Positions 1 to 11,640 of a stretch of DNA of 64,000 nt are shown here, in pieces (positions within the stretch are counted from its first letter, which is position 1; every line of letters starts with the position of its first letter). This DNA comes from Isoetes taiwanensis. Taxonomy: Eukaryota; Streptophyta; Lycopodiopsida; Isoetales; Isoetaceae. The notes under the pieces were generated by a model. It ran no database searches. It saw nothing but the letters and a program-made list of their open reading frames with translations, and had not been told where the DNA came from. The DNA lies in NCBI GenBank assembly GCA_021234155.1, contig JAJEKV010000011.1, forward strand, positions 6,743,132-6,807,131, written 5' to 3'. The position numbers and the translations under genes are program-made.

Positions 1-78
1 ATCTTCAACAGTTACCTCTTAAAAAGAAGGGAAGGTCCGAGAAAATAATGTCTCCAAAACAAATGTGCATACCGTATA

Positions 79-213
79 CAGGAATGGCAATCTACTTGCC
101 ATTCCTGGGATGGAAACAGGGCGACGCGCGAAGCGCGGAGCCCTGTTGACATCCCAGGATTCGCGCATCGCCCTGTTGACATCCCAGGAATGGCAAGTAG
201 ATTGCCAATCCTG
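79..213. repeat. Foldback hairpin with about 54-bp arms
   Basis: The arms 79-132 and 160-213 are near-perfect inverted repeats; the outer 34 bp of each arm differ at one position. The core is GC-rich, with CGCG-type steps unlike the AT-rich surroundings, and contains a 19-bp direct repeat (141-159 and 171-189). It could be a foldback or MITE-like element or a recombination by-product. No coding capacity is visible. Confidence 0.85.
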
Positions 214-3200
214 TAACGTGGAAGACAGAGAGGTGCGATTCAGCAGCCCAGAATGCTGGGTAAAATCAGAGAATGTCGGGTAGAATCGCTGAATCGAAGG
301 TAAACGCCGCAGAGTGTGAGGTAAACGCTATTCTTGCCGCAGTAAAAATATTTGAGTGTGTGTTTGTTCTACCCATTAACATTCCTGTAAAATAAAAGTG
401 CCACGTGGCACGGCGTGATAGGCGGATAGGGCTGAATTGCACCTATCTATTTTTTACGTGTTTGTGAATCTCTTATTCTTGTTATGAAATCATTGGGTTT
501 CAAAGGATCCTGCGTCGCACATACTGCCTTGCTCCTGTAAATGAATAGCAAATGAAATTCAAATAAACAATCCAGGTAACTCTAGCTACGTCGATAAAAC
601 CACAAATTATAGCGGTGAGACAAAGACCACAAAACTGTCGTTCTGTATCTCCTTCTAAATTTCTTCCAAGATGTCTAATTTCTCCAAGCAAATGCATGGC
701 TAGTTCATAGAGATCTTAGAATGCCCTGAAAGAAGCCCCGTCCATGCATTTTTGCAATTACAGCATATTAATCATGGAAACAGGAGGAAGTTCCACAAGC
801 CTAAAATTCAAGCAGTCAGTATATCTGATACTTTGAATGCAACATTGTAACAAAAGATGCCCAAACTATTGCACAAGTTTTCCGACTGCGAAACCTATGC
901 TAAATGCATGATGAATCGGCCATTCAAAAACAAATATCTGTAGAGAAACGATGAAACATATAGCACTTAAAAAAGGAAAAGGTGAAAGAAGAAGCATATT
1001 TGCCACGAGCCACAATGCCCCTTTCACAATGTCGCACATGTAGTTTTGCCACATTAGCTCGCAAGACAAAAGTACTAGAAAAAGTTAAAACTTGAATCCT
1101 TAGGAGAAGTGAAAAGGAAGGGTCGAAAAAGCAAGAGGCTAATCCGAGACCTCTCTCATAATGGCACAGAGGCAAAGCAACATGTCCTGCCTATAAAGTC
1201 AGGGCATTTTTTCGAGCAAAGTGTGCAGATGCAAGACTTATGGAAAGGCAATGGGGTGGTTGTTGAGAGTCCAAAGGAAGGACGTCGCGGCCTATGCTAC
1301 CAGCGTGTCACTATTTTTCTAATTTCGCCAGCCTTAGATTTCTAAAAATAAACATCCAATGATGTAAGCTTATGCCATCTTGGATATTGATGAGGTGGAG
1401 GTGCTACGTCGATAGGCTAGAATTGCAAGAAAGGCTGTAGACTTGGTTGGGTTGGTGTGCTAAAAAAAACTACATGTCAAGAAATAGGAAAGGTCTACAA
1501 TTGGGAGTAAAATTTACTGATTTTCTCTGCAACATGCTTTTGTTTTTACAAAGTATTGTAGCTATCTATCTATCTTATCAAGTGGTCATTTTTATGCAAT
1601 TCATATGCATGCTTACCATCCATGGACTTGCATGCTAAATACCCTCCACGAAATGTTCAAGAAAAGACATGGCAACAAAAAATGACGGAGTTTGATCAAC
1701 AGCTCATAAAGGAACACCACCTTCGACCACCAGCATGCCTAGACTGGACCTTCACTGTTCGTCTATCTTGTTTTCATTCTATATTGTTGCTGGTGACTTC
1801 TATAGAAATCAACAGCACATATGACTTGTGTATATGTGAATAAATTTTTCTAGTTGTGTAAAACTCTGTACAGGGATGTGATTTGAACTAAACATAGCTC
1901 TTAGAGTATTACTGTTCTGGCCATAAACATCCATAAACATTTGAAACAAACCACCTCCATCCAATCAAATCTTAGCTCTAGCAGTAAGACTGGCTCACTA
2001 TGACAACTTCTTGTACAACAAATAATTGTAGCATGTGGCCTAGCATGAATACCGAGAATACCATTGTCCAATTAAATCTTAGCTCTAGTAATAAGTAAGA
2101 CTGGCTCACTAACGATAGTTTCTTGTACAAGAGATAATTGTAGACGAATATTAAGAATAATGCTATGACAAAAAACGCCAATGTTGCTGCTCTCTGCATA
2201 CAATTTTTATTATTGTGGGCTTGATTTCTTCATGTTCCCTGAGGCATCAGAAAACCGGAATATACAAATTAGGAGTTGAATTATTGCACAGTTGAAGCTG
2301 TCAAATGTTGTTAATGAGGAGTTTCTAACGCTATGAAGAAGAAAGATAAGATAAGATAAGATGAATTTTTACGTCCAACCCAACGGGTTATGGGCCGGCA
2401 CATGCAAGGGCAACAACCCATCTAAAACCTCGGGACTAGGCCCCATCACCAAACACAATAACCAAATATTAAAAGACTACCACGAAGAAGATAATGCTAA
2501 TATTAGTGGTAATTTTGTGCTTCTAAAATTATCTAGATATAACCAATCCAAGGATTGGAAGGCCATTGGTCTAGAATAATCGCTGCGTCTCCCCTGTACA
2601 TTGCCCATTTCTTTTGCAGGTGGGCTGCCCTCACTCCTTACGGTTACATAATTGAAGAAGGGAGAGGTCCTCCTGTACTGAGAAACTAGTCCCTCTGAGA
2701 TGGTTTCCATGCTGAAGAACATGTAGGCAGCTAAGAGCGTCTTGAAACTGAACCAAACGATGGCAAGGACGATCAGGCCTTGCCAATCCCACCCTAGTAG
2801 CGGAGACAACTCCACCAACCTTCACATGCATGACATCAGTGAAAAAATGCAAAGCCTCATCCACATCAAAAAATGGGCATCATTTTCTGCATCTGCAACC
2901 CCTATAATACGCAAGTTCAGGCTCCTGGTAAGAGAAGATAATGAGGTAGCCTGTTCACTCAGATCTAAAAGCTCAATTTATGTCAAGTGGTGAAATAGGA
3001 ACTCAAGCCACAACTCAGCTTTGAAAATGCATCCGCCGTAGTGTTAATTTAATGCAGTGTCCAAAAGTAATACTCAGCGCTATAATGAGATGGAAAATGA
3101 TGTATCATGTTTCCGATCTACTTCATCTTTAATATCAATTCCTTACATAACATTTATCACGAGCAATTCTCACATTAATACAGAGATATATTACATGCCA

Positions 3201-4005
3201 AATTCTCACACCAAAATTATAGAAAGATTGGCATTTTTTATTTGCCAACTTGGAGAACAAAAAGAAATAACACCTACTACAGATACAATTGCTCCGCATG
3301 GGTTGTATCATCAATTAACGAATAGGGGAATAATCGTTTCCTCGAGATGACTATGCGAAATAACCCTCGAGGCCAACGAGAGGGTTATCGGCATAATCAT
3401 TGAGAGGGGATGATGGATCTCCTCTAAGCAAGGTGTAAGAAGGTCGCAACATTTAAGCTGGCTGAACGAATTATTTGCTCATTTTGGGACAAAAAGAGCT
3501 AGGATGAACAGAGCTCCACAAAGCTCCAAATGTGGTTTTTTTTGTGTGCTTTAAGCTGAACAGAAAATAGAAAAAATATTGATTCCCCATACGTGGCAAG
3601 GCTTCAAATACCTAGGAGAATCATGAATTGAATGAACAAGCTCTCAAACTGCAATAGATGAAACATTGTCAGGTTTTGATGAAGAAATGTGAAAATATAT
3701 CGAGGATCCAAATCTCTATAGCGTTTTCATGAACAAGCAAGAATGAAACCAATTAACAAGACCATGGGACCTTTTAGCCTAGAGCTTAAAAGGTTCGCCA
3801 ATTTGTTTTTAAGACGTTAAGGTGTACTTATCCAATGGTTTAGCATAAGATTGTTGTGCATGTATGTATTTATTTTTGTATGTTTGTGGCCTTGCAGGGT
3901 GGTTTCTGCCAGGGTTTCTAAATTCAATGTATTTTGGGCAAAGTTTTGTTTCCTGTATTTTTTTGGAAAGCAAGGCTTTGTATCCGACATGCTGTGAAGC
4001 GGCAG
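214..4005. other. Spacer without recognisable gene
   Basis: The longest open frames are under 115 codons, lack similarity that I recognise and overlap on both strands. The stretch holds a partial tandem duplication near 1970-2145 (about 60 bp repeated after about 110 bp, sharing the words CTTAGCTCTAG and AGACTGGCTCACTA) and a short GATAA microsatellite at 2343-2362. Nothing else can be supported. Confidence 0.6.
2343..2362. repeat. GATAA microsatellite
   Basis: About four units of AAGAT/GATAA in a row. Some non-LTR retroelements end in short tandem repeats, but no element body could be recognised beside it. Confidence 0.7.
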
Positions 4006-4820
4006 ACAGATGGATGCCTTTTGATCCTGCCAAATGGGTATTGATGATTCCTGCTAGAACATCGATCTGCGAGTAGTTCATGAGCCGAATGGCCGTGTTA
4101 AGCACTTCGTAGGATAAGAATCACAAATCTACCTTGAAGAAGGAGAAAATCATTTTCTTTTTGTCGTGATCCAGCAGAACCTTGTAGTTTAAGTCAAAAG
4201 CAGAGCCATATGATCATGATCTGCAAATATTGGGAAGGTGCGAGATGTAGAGTTTTTATTCAGGAGTGAACAATTTAATACTAAAGTCAGCAACAAAAAT
4301 TCAAGAAATAAACTATCCCTGAACCCCAACTACCGGCATCATTTTGAAGCTATCATTCTTGTGAACCTGCCGGAATTGCAAGAGGAAATTGAATGGATTG
4401 CATAAAATCCATCAATTTATTTTTAAGGCATTAAGGGTTATTATGTTCTCTGCATCCTATGATATGTTTCGAGTTAATCGCACTGTTTTAATTGGCGATA
4501 ATAGCTCTGATAGACGAGATATTGAATATGTAAGAGCTGTAACCGGCCTGCCCAATGCTACGAATAGAAAAATTGGATCCAAGAGTGATCTGTGTGAGCA
4601 TATGAATAAAACCCCCAATTTTTTTTGGTTGGGCGATGACGGACTGAACAAGTTAATGCTGAAGCCAGCAATAGAAATTGAAGAAATAAACTATTCCCAA
4701 GCCCCAACTACCGGCAGCATTCCAAAGCTATCATTCCCGGAATTCCAAGAGGAAAACGAATAAATTGCAAAAGATTCAATCTGTTTTTAAGGTGGCCTTG
4801 CATAAAATCCATCTTTGTCT
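4006..4820 (-). pseudogene. GPAT-like acyltransferase fragment, left inverted copy
   Basis: The minus strand at 4457-4651 encodes a stretch typical of plant glycerol-3-phosphate acyltransferases, enzymes that acylate glycerol-3-phosphate in cutin, suberin and lipid synthesis. It contains the acyltransferase block SHRSLLDP, which fits H-x4-D, followed by [18 protein letters not shown] and [11 protein letters not shown]. Only this one exon-sized piece is present, with stops on both sides and no rest of the enzyme, so it is a fragment. About 0.8 kb including non-coding flank recurs in inverted orientation at 30156-30772. The part at 4006-4105 also reads as a short open frame (LMNYSQIDVLAG) of unknown origin. 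Relative to the right copy, this copy keeps about 190 bp near 4127-4332. The family assignment rests on remembered motifs. Confidence 0.75.
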
Positions 4821-4924
4821 CTTTTTTTTTTGCTTCTTTTCCTAGTCTGCGTTGAACAGGCGGACAACACTGGGATGCGGCGTACAGGCTGAATTATGCA
4901 GCTGGATACGATGGTTTCGGTGGC

Positions 4925-6960
4925 CTGAGTAGGCTTTTTTTTTTGGCTTCTTATCCCTTATCCCTTGTGGATAGAGTTGCTGATTTGGGACGCATCTAAT
5001 CTTTGTTATATTTGGAAGGAGGCATTTTGTCCTATTGAAATCTCCTATTGCAGAATATTTCCTGGTCTTTTATTAAGGAGCTAGCATTGGTGCGTGACGA
5101 CCAGTGCCCATGGATATTGAAGAAGGTAGTTAGCAAGATGTTCTTGTTTTTTGCTCTGTTGTTTCTTGTGCTATCTTTGTTGCCTGTGATAATGCTGAAG
5201 CGAGTGGCCCGCTCAAGGGGCGTCGTGTTTAAGGAGAGCGGTGTGTATAGGCCCTGCAAGCCCAATAGTATCTTGTCTGGGATTTATAAGAAAAGTAGGA
5301 TATTCTTTGGTGATAGCGTAATGCATTGTTAGATGATGAAGGCCGAGCACCTAAGAGTAGCAAATTTGCAGAATTGAGAGGGACCAAAGGAGCTTCATCG
5401 GAGAAGCACGTTTCTTGGGCCGTTGAGATAGGTGGAGGAAATTTAGTTGAGGAGCCAAGATTTACAAGTTTCTCCGACAATGTGATTCGGCATGTTAGTA
5501 GCAGTGTTACTATCTATGGTGACGACAGGTTTGATGACTGTACTTCTGAGGGTACCTCAATCTTTTATTCAGAAAGATGGAATGTGGATTTGGGTGCAGG
5601 CTTTGCTGAAGTTTTTGAGGATAGGAGTGGGGTGGCTTCTCGTGTAAATCAGAGAGAAGAGATTAGGACTAAGAAGAGTAGAGGTGTTGGGTGCGGAAGA
5701 AGAAGAAGTAGGAAGGCTGTTGAGGATGTTTCTTGTTCTGTGAATGACTGGAGCACTTGTACGTTCTCATGCGGTGGCAGAGGAAGTAATTCGTACGTGA
5801 GTAATATGGACGGGGGTTTGGGAGACTGTAAGAGGGCGTGGTCGTGGTCTTGGTCGTGGATGTGGAACAGGTGGTGGGAGAGGAAGGGGGAGAACGAAGA
5901 CAAATATGCTGGAAGAACATCTAGGGAGTGATATTGCAGGTGGGACAGGAGACGAGGCCATTAAAATGTCGAGTCTTCTTGTTGCTTCTGTGACGATTGT
6001 AATGACTGGTTGCGACATTAACCAAAGCTTGTATGTCAGGTGATAGAATTTGTGAAGTTGAATTGCCAGTCTGTAGTTGTGGCCTTGGAGAGGGGGTCCA
6101 ACTTAGATAACTTACATCTGCAGTGTGTTCTTCTCCTGGATGCGAAGATACCGTCAAGTGTAAATGTTAGAATCAAATCTCATTTTGGGTGGAATACATG
6201 GAAGCCACCAGGAACAGTTTGTTTTGTCAAGCGCGTGGGTGCTTCCTTGAACACCACTTTTATTTCCTTGGATCAGGTGAAAGCGGCGTGGAATATAATG
6301 TTGAATCCAGAGACATGCAAGTACAAAGACGTGAAGATGGCTCTTTTTGGGTTGCAGCCTGGTATTGTGCCTGTTGAGCATGTTGGTCGAAGAAGGAAGT
6401 GTTACTGGGATGCCGCTGGCATTTATGAGGAGGAAAAAGTGAGCGAAGAAAAGGACAGTAGTGAGGATGACCTCGCAGTTGATGATCGTACATTTGAATG
6501 GCGCTCTACTGTTATACCCGAGCCCTTTAGTGATTTCATTCCTTTAGATATTTGTGATGAAACTATGGATGCAGCTTAGGCTTTGTGTGTTGTTTATAAA
6601 GTATTGGTCTAATTTCAGCTTTAGATTGAAGCTTACTTCTATTGTTTTGATGTCTGATAGTTGCTATATTTTTCTGGTTCTGTAGGTTTTGTACATAGTG
6701 GTGTGGGCAATGAGGGGCAGCAAGACCATCCTGTGGCAGCCCCAGAAATTGTGGTTATTGACGAGAGTAGTGGAAATGATGGGAACGCGGCTACATCCGT
6801 TAGAAGAAATGCTCTTGATATACATGGGGGCAAATATGCCAGCACTTGATGGATTTGGAGCTGATGTGTCGAACTATTTCTATTGACATTAGGAAGATAA
6901 GCTTGTCTCTCATCCGGTCGGCTTACGGATTACTTGCAATTCCGGTCAATTCACTTGAGT
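4925..6960 (+). pseudogene. Rep/HUH-like mobile element ORF, plus-strand copy
   Basis: This is a repeated unit read in several frames. In order it has: a hydrophobic segment (SKMFLFFALLFLVLSLLPVI) at about 5125-5195; an acidic/Ser-rich part (KHVSWAVEIGGGNLVEE) at 5400-5460; a Gly/Arg-rich linker in another frame near 5830-5900; a segment with VTIVMTG (5991-6011) and ALERGSNLDNLHLQ (to 6123); and a C-terminal part (6235-6579). E-x-G-x(n)-H-L-Q resembles motif 2 (HUH/HUQ) of Rep-type single-strand nucleases, and VTIVMTG could be motif 1. Compared with the minus-strand copy, about 240 bp after KPPGTV are missing, which removes the motif-3-like YCLKD segment. Frameshifts occur near 5330 and 5930. 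It is therefore dead as a nuclease. A Replitron-like identity is inferred. Confidence 0.55.
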
Positions 6961-6989
6961 TGGAGGATGCGTGCGTGCATCCCGGAGGG

Positions 6990-7690
6990 AGAGGCATCTC
7001 GACACATTAGCTCCAGCTCAAATCCATCAAGTAATGGGTTATTTGGACAAGTGCACATTCCTATCAAGCGACACATTTGGCTCAAATCCATCTAACGGCC
7101 CTTATGTATATCAAGAGCATTTCTTCCATCATCTCCACTCTCCACTAATAACCACAATTTCTGGGGCTGCCACAGGATGGTTTTGCTGCCCCTCATCGCC
7201 CATACCACATGTCCAAAACCTACAGAACCAGAAAAACATATCAACTATCAGACATCAAAACAATAGAAGTACGCTTCAATCTAAAGCTAATACTTTGTAA
7301 ACAACACATGAAGCCTAAGCTGCATCCATAGTTCCACACAAATATCTAAAGGAATGAAATCACTAAAGGGCTCGGGTATAACAGTAGAGTGCCCTTCAAA
7401 TGTACGATCGTCAACTGCGAGGTCATCCTCACTACTATCCTTTTCTTCGCTCACTATTTCCTCCTCATAAATGTCAGCGTCATCCCAGTAACGCTTCCTT
7501 CTTCGACCTACATGCTCAACAGGCACAATACCAGGCTGGAACCCAAAAAGAGCCATCTTCACGTCTTTGTACTTGTATGTATTCAACATTATATTCCACG
7601 CCGCTTTCACCCGATCCAAGGAAATAAAAGCGGTGTTCAAGGAAGCACCCACGCGCTGCTGCGAGCTCCTCCAACTCAAGCAAATTGACC
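6990..7690 (-). pseudogene. Rep/HUH-like element, partial minus-strand copy
   Basis: This minus-strand copy holds only the last part of the unit: the segment RVGASLNTAFISLDRVKAAW to VERVGRRR-like text, the acidic tail (SEEKDSSEDDLAVDD) and the 3' non-coding part. It follows directly on the end of the longer minus-strand copy (LLELEELAA at about 7690), so the two form a tandem on that strand. Its far end meets the end of the plus-strand copy around 6945-6990, which is the centre of the palindrome. Confidence 0.6.
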
Positions 7691-9890
7691 ACCTCTTGCA
7701 AGTAATCCAGAAGCTGACTGAGAGACAAGCGCACATTCCTAACAGCAATAGAAATAGTTCGACACATCAGCTCCAAATCCATCAAGTGCTGGCATATTTG
7801 CCCCCATGTATATCAAGAGCATTGACCATCTTCACTACTCTCGTCAATAACTACAATTTCTGGAGCTGCCACAGGATGGTCTTGCTGCCCTCATCGCCCA
7901 CACCACATGTCCAAAACCTACAGAACCAGAAAAACATAGCAACTATCAGACATCAAAACAATAGAAGTAAACTTCAATCTAAAGCTGAAATTAGACCAAT
8001 ACTTTGTAAACAACACACAAAGCCTAAGCTGCATCCATAGTTCCACACAAATATCTAAAGGAATGAAATCACTAAAGGGCTCGGGTATAACAGTAGAGCG
8101 CCCTTCAAATGTACGATCATCAACTGTGAGGTCATCCTCACTATTGTCCTTTTTTTCGCTCACTATTTGCTCCTCATAAATGCCAGCGGCCTCCCAGTAA
8201 AGCTTCCTTCTTCGACCAACACGCTCAACAGGCACAATACCAGGCTGCAACCCAAAAAGAGCCATCTTCATGTCTTTGTACTTGCATGTCTCTGGATTTA
8301 ACATTATATTCCATGCCGCTTTCACCCGATCCAAGGAAATAAAAGCGGTGTTCAAAGGAAGCACCCACGCGCTTGACAAAACAAATTTCCTTGTCCGTAG
8401 CATGTTCCTTACAGTTGTTATGAATGGCGCAGTCTTCTATCTCTTACCGTGATAAACCACAAACTGTTTAGCCTTTTGCATCAAGTTTCTATTGTCTAGA
8501 GTAACTAAATGCTTGATGTCACCCGCTCCATACAATGCATATAAATCCTTGCCCACTTGAATCTATCGGTCCGTCATGTTATGCAGATGCACTTTGAAAT
8601 GAACTTTTCCCATGTCCTTTAAACAGCAACCCACCATTCCTTCAAAACAGTGCAACTTCGTATCACGCAACGCCTTGCACATTATAACTGCTCCTGGTGG
8701 CTTCCAAGCATTCCACCCAAAACTAACATTTACATTTGATGGTGTCTTTGCATCTAGGCAAAGAACACGCCGCAGATGTAAGTTATCTAAGTTGGACCCC
8801 CTCTCCAAGGCCACAACAGCAGACTAGCAATTCAACTTCACAAATTCTAACTTCTGATCATACAAGCTTTGGTTAATGTCGTAACCAGTCATTACAATCG
8901 TCACAGAAACATCAAGAAGACTCGGCATCTCAATGGCCTCCGCTCCTGTCCCACCTGCAATATCACTCCCGAGATGTTCTTCCAGCATATTTGCCTTCGT
9001 TCTCCCCCTTCCTCTCCCACCATCTGTTCCACGTCCACGTCCCTCCACGTCGACGACCACGACCACGACCACGCCCTCTTACAATCTCCCCACTACCAGA
9101 ACCCCCATCCGTATTACTCACGTACGAATTACTTCCTCTACCAAACGTACGAGTGCTCCAGTCATTCACATCCCAATCTCTTCTCTCTGACTTACACGAG
9201 AAGCCACCCCACTCCTGTCCTCAAAAACTTCAGCAAAGCCTGCACCTAAATCCTAGGTGTTCTTTCCATCTTTCTGAATAAAAATTGAGGCACCCTCAGA
9301 AGTACAATCATCAAACCTGCCATCACCACAGATGGTAACACTACTACTAACATGCCGAATCACATGCTCCTCAACTAAATTTCCTCCATCTATCTGAACG
9401 GCCCAAGAAACGTGCTTCTCCGATGAAGCTCCTTTAGTCCCTCTCAATTCTGCCAATTTGCTACTTTCGGGTGCTCGGCCTTCATCATCTAAGCAATGCA
9501 TTATGCTATCACCAGAGAATATCCTACATCTCTCACAAATCCCAGACAAGATACTATTGGGCTTGCAGGGCCTATACACACCGCTCTCTTTAAACACGAT
9601 GCCCCTTGAGCGGGCCACTCGCTTCAGCATTATCACAGGCAACAAAGATAGCACAAGAAACAACAAAGCAAAAAACAAGAACAGCTTGCTAACTACCTTC
9701 TTCAATATCCATGGGCACTGATCGTCACAGCACCAATGCTAGCTCCTGAAAAGACCAGAAAATATTCTGCAATAGGAGATTTTAATCGGACAAAATGCCT
9801 CCTTCCAAATATAACAAAGAATAGATGCGTCCCAAATCAGCAACTCTACCCACAAGGGATAAGAAGCAAAAAAAAGGCCTACTCAGCAAA
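7690..9890 (-). pseudogene. Rep/HUH-like mobile element ORF, longer minus-strand copy
   Basis: Reading on the minus strand, the unit starts with the hydrophobic leader (KKVVSKLFLFFALLFLVLSL, about 9646-9705). It runs through KHVSWAVQIDGG, an Arg/Gly-rich stretch (about 9000-9060) and VTIVMTGYDIN to ALERGSNLDNLHLRRV (histidine codon at 8776-8778). It continues to TKLHCFEGMVGCCLKDMGK (about 8612-8665) and a C-terminal acidic part ending near 7690. In Rep-type HUH nucleases motif 2 is H-U-H/Q and motif 3 is Y-x-x-K. Here HLQ has become HLR, and the tyrosine position of motif 3 is Cys (codon complement at 8623-8625), so catalysis is lost. It keeps a 240-bp middle segment that the plus copy has lost. 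The protein would contain a membrane-spanning leader, unusual for Reps; this may be a separate exon or a captured gene. Confidence 0.55.
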
Positions 9891-10181
9891 TAAGACCTAT
9901 TCAGCAAGTGTTGAAGCAAATAAACACATTCAGCGCAAGTAGAGCATCAATAAATAGAGAATGGTAAGTGCATATGGGAATGAAACAAAACATTGTAATA
10001 GCATCACTTAGTGGAACACATTGGAAACAATAAACTAGTACTACATTGGAACACAACTAATGAGAATGATTTGACATTTGAAAAACACTTGTTACTTCAT
10101 TAACAACAAAGTTGACTATTGGCAAATAGAAGACTAGTTTACAACTCAAAGTGGCAACTACTGCAGTTTCTCAAAAAGACC

Positions 10182-11141
10182 TTACAAACTTTGAGATATT
10201 CCCTTGAGCATATTCAATTTCTCCTTTTCTAGTGCAAGGTTATCATCCTGGGCCTTTTCACTTATTTCAGTCATCCTTTTAATTGCCAAAGCAACCTCTG
10301 ATGCTGCACCTTTTGCTTTTCTTTTTTTCTTTGGATTTAGGTTTTTCTTCTCATCTGGTGTCAACCGCTTACCCCCATCTTCTTTGCCAATGTCTATCTT
10401 ACTACTCTCCCCACCTTCTGTCTCAACATTGTCAACCTCTTCCGTATTTTCTGCCATGGGTGTGTTAGCGTCTATGGCGCTATCATGAGCATAACAAACT
10501 ACGTGAGCACATTCACTCATGTGCTGGTCCATTAAATCAAACCACTTACACTCCTCAGATCTTTCTGCACCTGATAGATTATTTTGGGCCTTGTCTTGTT
10601 TATAGTCTCCGTAGACTGCTTGCCACTTCTTCCTACACCCATCAGCATCTTTGTCTACGTCTGGACATCGTGCCACTAACTGCACGTACACTTTTTGCCA
10701 AATATCAAAACCCTATTTTCTAGCTTTGGTAATGAACGCCTCGTGCATTTCTCCACGTAAATGGATTAGGGCAACCACCAAATTATCCTTCCAGTTTGTG
10801 CCTCTTCCTTTCTGGACGTCTCCAGCAGGTGCTTTAGCAGGCTCCTTCCCTTTTCTGCCACGAGGTTTTTTCTTTTGACCCGATTCTTGAACAATTTCAG
10901 TAAGGTTTTGGTTTGGCTCATTTACAATAGGGGGGCTTGCATAAGGGTATACTTGGGGGATAGCGGATCGTCTTGCAACTGGACCATGTGAAAATGCATG
11001 AAATGAGACAGGATAATTTGGAAGGTTCAGAGCAGGTTGAGAGGAAGGTATTTCTTGCGATTCAGATTCCTCAAGGCTTTGGGTATAAGGGTAGGACGAA
11101 TATCCTTGAGGCATGTAGGAGTAACCATCAAATCCATCCAT
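10182..11141 (-). pseudogene. Trihelix/MADF-like DNA-binding protein, one in-frame stop
   Basis: Reading starts at the ATG of MDGFDGYSYMPQGY (11139-11141). The first 140 residues are Pro/Ser/Tyr-rich with a basic patch (QKKKPRGRKGKEP). A helical domain of trihelix or MADF/SANT type follows: TNWKDNLVVALIHLRGEM, then IWQKVYVQLVARCPDVDKDA, then GCRKKWQAVYGDYK. Next come an acidic part, a nuclear-signal-like run (PKKKRKAKG) and a helical tail ending LEKEKLNMLKGISQSL. A single TAG near 10710 separates the two halves (ARK-stop-GFDIWQK), and all else is in frame. Proteins of this layout occur as the non-transposase ORF of PIF/Harbinger elements and as host trihelix factors. No transposase lies beside it, so either is possible. 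Confidence 0.7.
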
Positions 11142-11289
11142 GGCAATTATCTGGGAATCTAAGATGGCAAATAGAGAAAAAAGAAGAATGATAAGTTCAA
11201 AGTTTATAGTGCAAAAAAGAAACAAGAAAATAACAATGATCACATCATTTACAAGATACAAATTCACAATTCACTACTTGGAAAAATGT

Positions 11290-11640
11290 CTAGCAAAAAT
11301 ACTTTTGGTAGAATACTTTTGTAAAAAACCATTGATAGAAGAAAATGCAAAACCATTGATAGAAGAAAATACTTTTGATAGAAACCATGCAAAACCATTG
11401 ATACTTTCGTAAAAACCATTGATACTTTGTAAAAACCATGCAAAACCATTGATAGAAGAAGGCTTTTCTAAAAACCATTGAAACCATGCAAAACCATTGA
11501 TATTTTAGCAAAACCATTGATACTTTTGTAAAATCCATGCAAAACCATTGATAGAAGAAGGCTTTTCTAAAAACCATTGATAGAAGAAAATACTTTTCTT
11601 GATAGTGCAGTAAAAACCATTGATAGAAGAAAAATCTGCC
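11290..11640. repeat. Minisatellite based on AAAACCATTGATAGAAGAAAAT
   Basis: At least ten irregular units of the words AAAACCATTGATAGAAG and AAAACCATGCAAAACC, with inserts such as TACTTTTGTA. The open frames on the minus strand here only reflect the repeat. Confidence 0.85.

Noticed and set aside
5649-6018. Minus-strand Pro/His/Arg-rich frames overlapping the plus copy of the Rep-like unit
   Set aside because: Antisense shadows of the Gly/Arg-rich linker.
11264-11577. Minus-strand frames of 61-95 codons (MVLHGFYKVSMV repeats)
   Set aside because: They are translations of a minisatellite, without start context or similarity.
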